From Patescibacteria group bacterium (GTDB lineage Bacteria > Patescibacteriota > Patescibacteriia > 2-12-FULL-60-25), in contig JAGOUA010000001.1 in assembly GCA_018061485.1 (NCBI GenBank), positions 26,199-33,046 of the forward strand: a stretch of DNA of 6,848 nt, read 5' to 3'. The notes beneath the pieces were generated by a model. The model was not told where the DNA came from. It did no database searches and was given only the letters and a program-made list of their open reading frames with translations. Positions 5,689 to 6,848 of the stretch are shown here, piece after piece; position 1 is the first letter of the stretch; each line of letters starts with the position of its first letter. A program made the position numbers and the translations under genes.

Positions 5689-5730
5689 GATCGGTTTCAT
5701 TTGGTACATTTCCACGGACTACGGTCTAAG

Positions 5731-5784
5731 CCTTATCTGGTGCGCATCCCATTCTCTGGGTGGCGCGCTGGATAAGGTGTTTTT
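5731..5784 (+). terminator. long-hairpin terminator of the orphan gene
   Basis: Left arm 5731-5751 (CCTTATC...CATCCCA) pairs with right arm 5757-5777 (TGGGTGG...GATAAGG) around loop TTCTC. Of 21 positions, 16 are Watson-Crick, three are G-U on the plus strand and two are mismatched. TGTTTTT follows directly. The G-U pairs would be A-C mismatches on the minus strand, so the structure belongs to the plus-strand transcript. Confidence 0.72.
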
Positions 5785-5809
5785 ATTACGTACCCTTGTC
5801 GAGGTACCA

Positions 5810-5832
5810 AAAAACCGCATTAAGCGGTTTTT
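5810..5832. terminator. bidirectional terminator overlapping the tig stop codon
   Basis: AAAAACCGC (5810-5818) and GCGGTTTTT (5824-5832) form a perfect 9-bp stem with loop ATTAA, flanked by A and T runs on both sides. On the minus strand the left arm encodes the last codons of tig (Lys-Thr-Ala) and the stop TAA (5822-5820) lies in the loop. It can also serve as a backup terminator for the plus-strand gene. Confidence 0.8.
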
Positions 5833-6848
5833 ACGAGGCACTTCTCTTTCAACCATTCAATCGTCTTACGGTTACGCATCGTGGCGTACACGTAGTCGCG
5901 ATATTCAGCAGAGGTTACACGCTCGCGTGTTTCTTTGTCTTCTGGTTTGATGGTCGCGAGTAAGCGATCGATCTCTGCGTCGACTTCTTCGCTTGGAACG
6001 TCGATGTTCTCGGTTTTGGCGATATGCTTGACGATCACGGCTGTTTTGATGCGTTTGATCGCCTGCGTGATCATATCAAGGCGCAAGTCATCCGCTGTCT
6101 TTTTGATCGACGAGAGGTAGGCTTCCCATTCCATGCCCTGATCTTCTACGCCTTGGCGAAGTTCCGCCATCATGCGACGGACTTCCTCGTTTACCAAGAT
6201 TTCTGGCGCATCTTCGATATCTGAAGCGGCGATAAGTTTTTCGAGAAGCTCAATCTCCGAAGACTCGGTGTTCTTTTGCTCGGCTTCAAGGGTGAGGTTC
6301 TCACGAAGCTTCGTTTTGAGCTCTTCTGCCGTCTCAAGACCCACACCCTTCGCGAACTCGTCGGTGACCTCTGGAAGGGTCATCTCATGCACCGCAGAGG
6401 CTTTGGCGAGCACTTCTACCGCTTGTCCGGCAAGATGTTTTTGGAAGTGATCTTCTGGAAAGGTGATCGTGAAGGTTTTTTCGTCGCCAGCCTTCATGCC
6501 CACGAGCTGTTCCGTAAACGAAGGAAGGTAGTGCGGTTCGCTGAGATACACTTTGTAGCCAGAGCCCGTTCCGCCTTCGATAATCACGTTATCTTTCTTC
6601 ATCTCCACATCGAGCGTGATTACGTCTTCGGCGGTGGCGGCGCGGTCAACGAGCGCTTCTGTTCGACGCATTTTGCGCATCTGATCGAGGGTTTCTGTCA
6701 CCTGTTCGTCGCTTACCTTGGCGGTTTTTGCCTCAACACGGCACTCTTTGAGGTCGGCGAGCTTTTTGACGGATGGCTCGACCGGCACGATGCAGTGAAA
6801 CTGAAGCGCTTGGCCTGGAACCATCTTGTCGATGTTCACGGTTGGCGA
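5820..6848 (-). CDS. tig: trigger factor (ribosome-associated chaperone and prolyl isomerase), 5' end cut by window
   Basis: Trigger factor binds the ribosome near the exit tunnel and shields nascent chains. About 342 residues are visible and the frame is open to the window edge, so the start and the N-terminal ribosome-binding domain (normally about the first 110 residues, with the GFRxGxxP motif) lie outside. What is seen begins in the linker (VNIDKMVPGQALQFHCIVPVEPSV). It continues through the FKBP-like isomerase domain (about visible residues 73-150: AEDVITLDVEMKK, IEGGTGSGYKVYL, YLPSFTEQLVGMKAGDEKTFTITFPEDH). The helical C-terminal substrate-binding arm starts at LPEVTDEFAKGVG (about 158-170) and is rich in charged helices. 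A GTG at 6839 could be mistaken for a start but is internal. The terminator hairpin overlaps the stop codon. No co-transcribed gene follows. Confidence 0.96.
   Translation of the reverse strand, partial: SPTVNIDKMVPGQALQFHCIVPVEPSVKKLADLKECRVEAKTAKVSDEQVTETLDQMRKMRRTEALVDRAATAEDVITLDVEMKKDNVIIEGGTGSGYKVYLSEPHYLPSFTEQLVGMKAGDEKTFTITFPEDHFQKHLAGQAVEVLAKASAVHEMTLPEVTDEFAKGVGLETAEELKTKLRENLTLEAEQKNTESSEIELLEKLIAASDIEDAPEILVNEEVRRMMAELRQGVEDQGMEWEAYLSSIKKTADDLRLDMITQAIKRIKTAVIVKHIAKTENIDVPSEEVDAEIDRLLATIKPEDKETRERVTSAEYRDYVYATMRNRKTIEWLKEKCLVKTA

Overview
The window is a bacterial chromosome replication-origin neighbourhood. It carries dnaA, a cluster of DnaA boxes (probable oriC), dnaN, and the usual rpmH-rnpA-yidD cluster diverging from dnaA. 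Compact genes, very short leaders, the style of the DnaN N-terminus (MRFACTQENL...NLPIL) and a tryptophan-rich orphan protein of a kind I associate with Patescibacteria/CPR genomes suggest a candidate-phylum bacterium. That placement is inference, not proof.

Left part (1-2729, all minus strand): dnaA (2729-1311) is followed by a rho-independent terminator (1276-1296). A gap of about 220 bp holds DnaA boxes, a perfect 16-bp palindrome and three phased CACAGG repeats. dnaN follows; its 3' end runs off the window. The terminator implies that dnaN has its own promoter.

Centre (2730-3714, plus strand): a 117-bp divergent promoter region separates dnaA from rpmH (ribosomal protein L34). After rpmH come a terminator-like hairpin, rnpA (RNase P protein) and yidD, which overlaps rnpA by ATGA. 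yidC, which often follows yidD, is absent. Instead yggU and nfo (endonuclease IV) lie on the minus strand, and the 3' end of yggU overlaps that of yidD tail to tail.

Right part (4784-6848): a good sigma-70-type promoter drives a plus-strand gene of unknown function. It appears to be split by a -1 frameshift at a run of six G (5370-5375), and the second half reads well in another frame up to 5688. A 21-bp hairpin with a T run ends this unit. A second, bidirectional terminator then ends tig (trigger factor, minus strand), whose N-terminal ribosome-binding domain lies beyond the window.

Functionally the region combines replication initiation (DnaA, oriC, beta clamp), ribosome and tRNA maturation (L34, RnpA), membrane protein insertion (YidD), base-excision repair (Nfo) and nascent-chain folding (trigger factor). 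I see no tRNA, rRNA, CRISPR array or insertion sequence.
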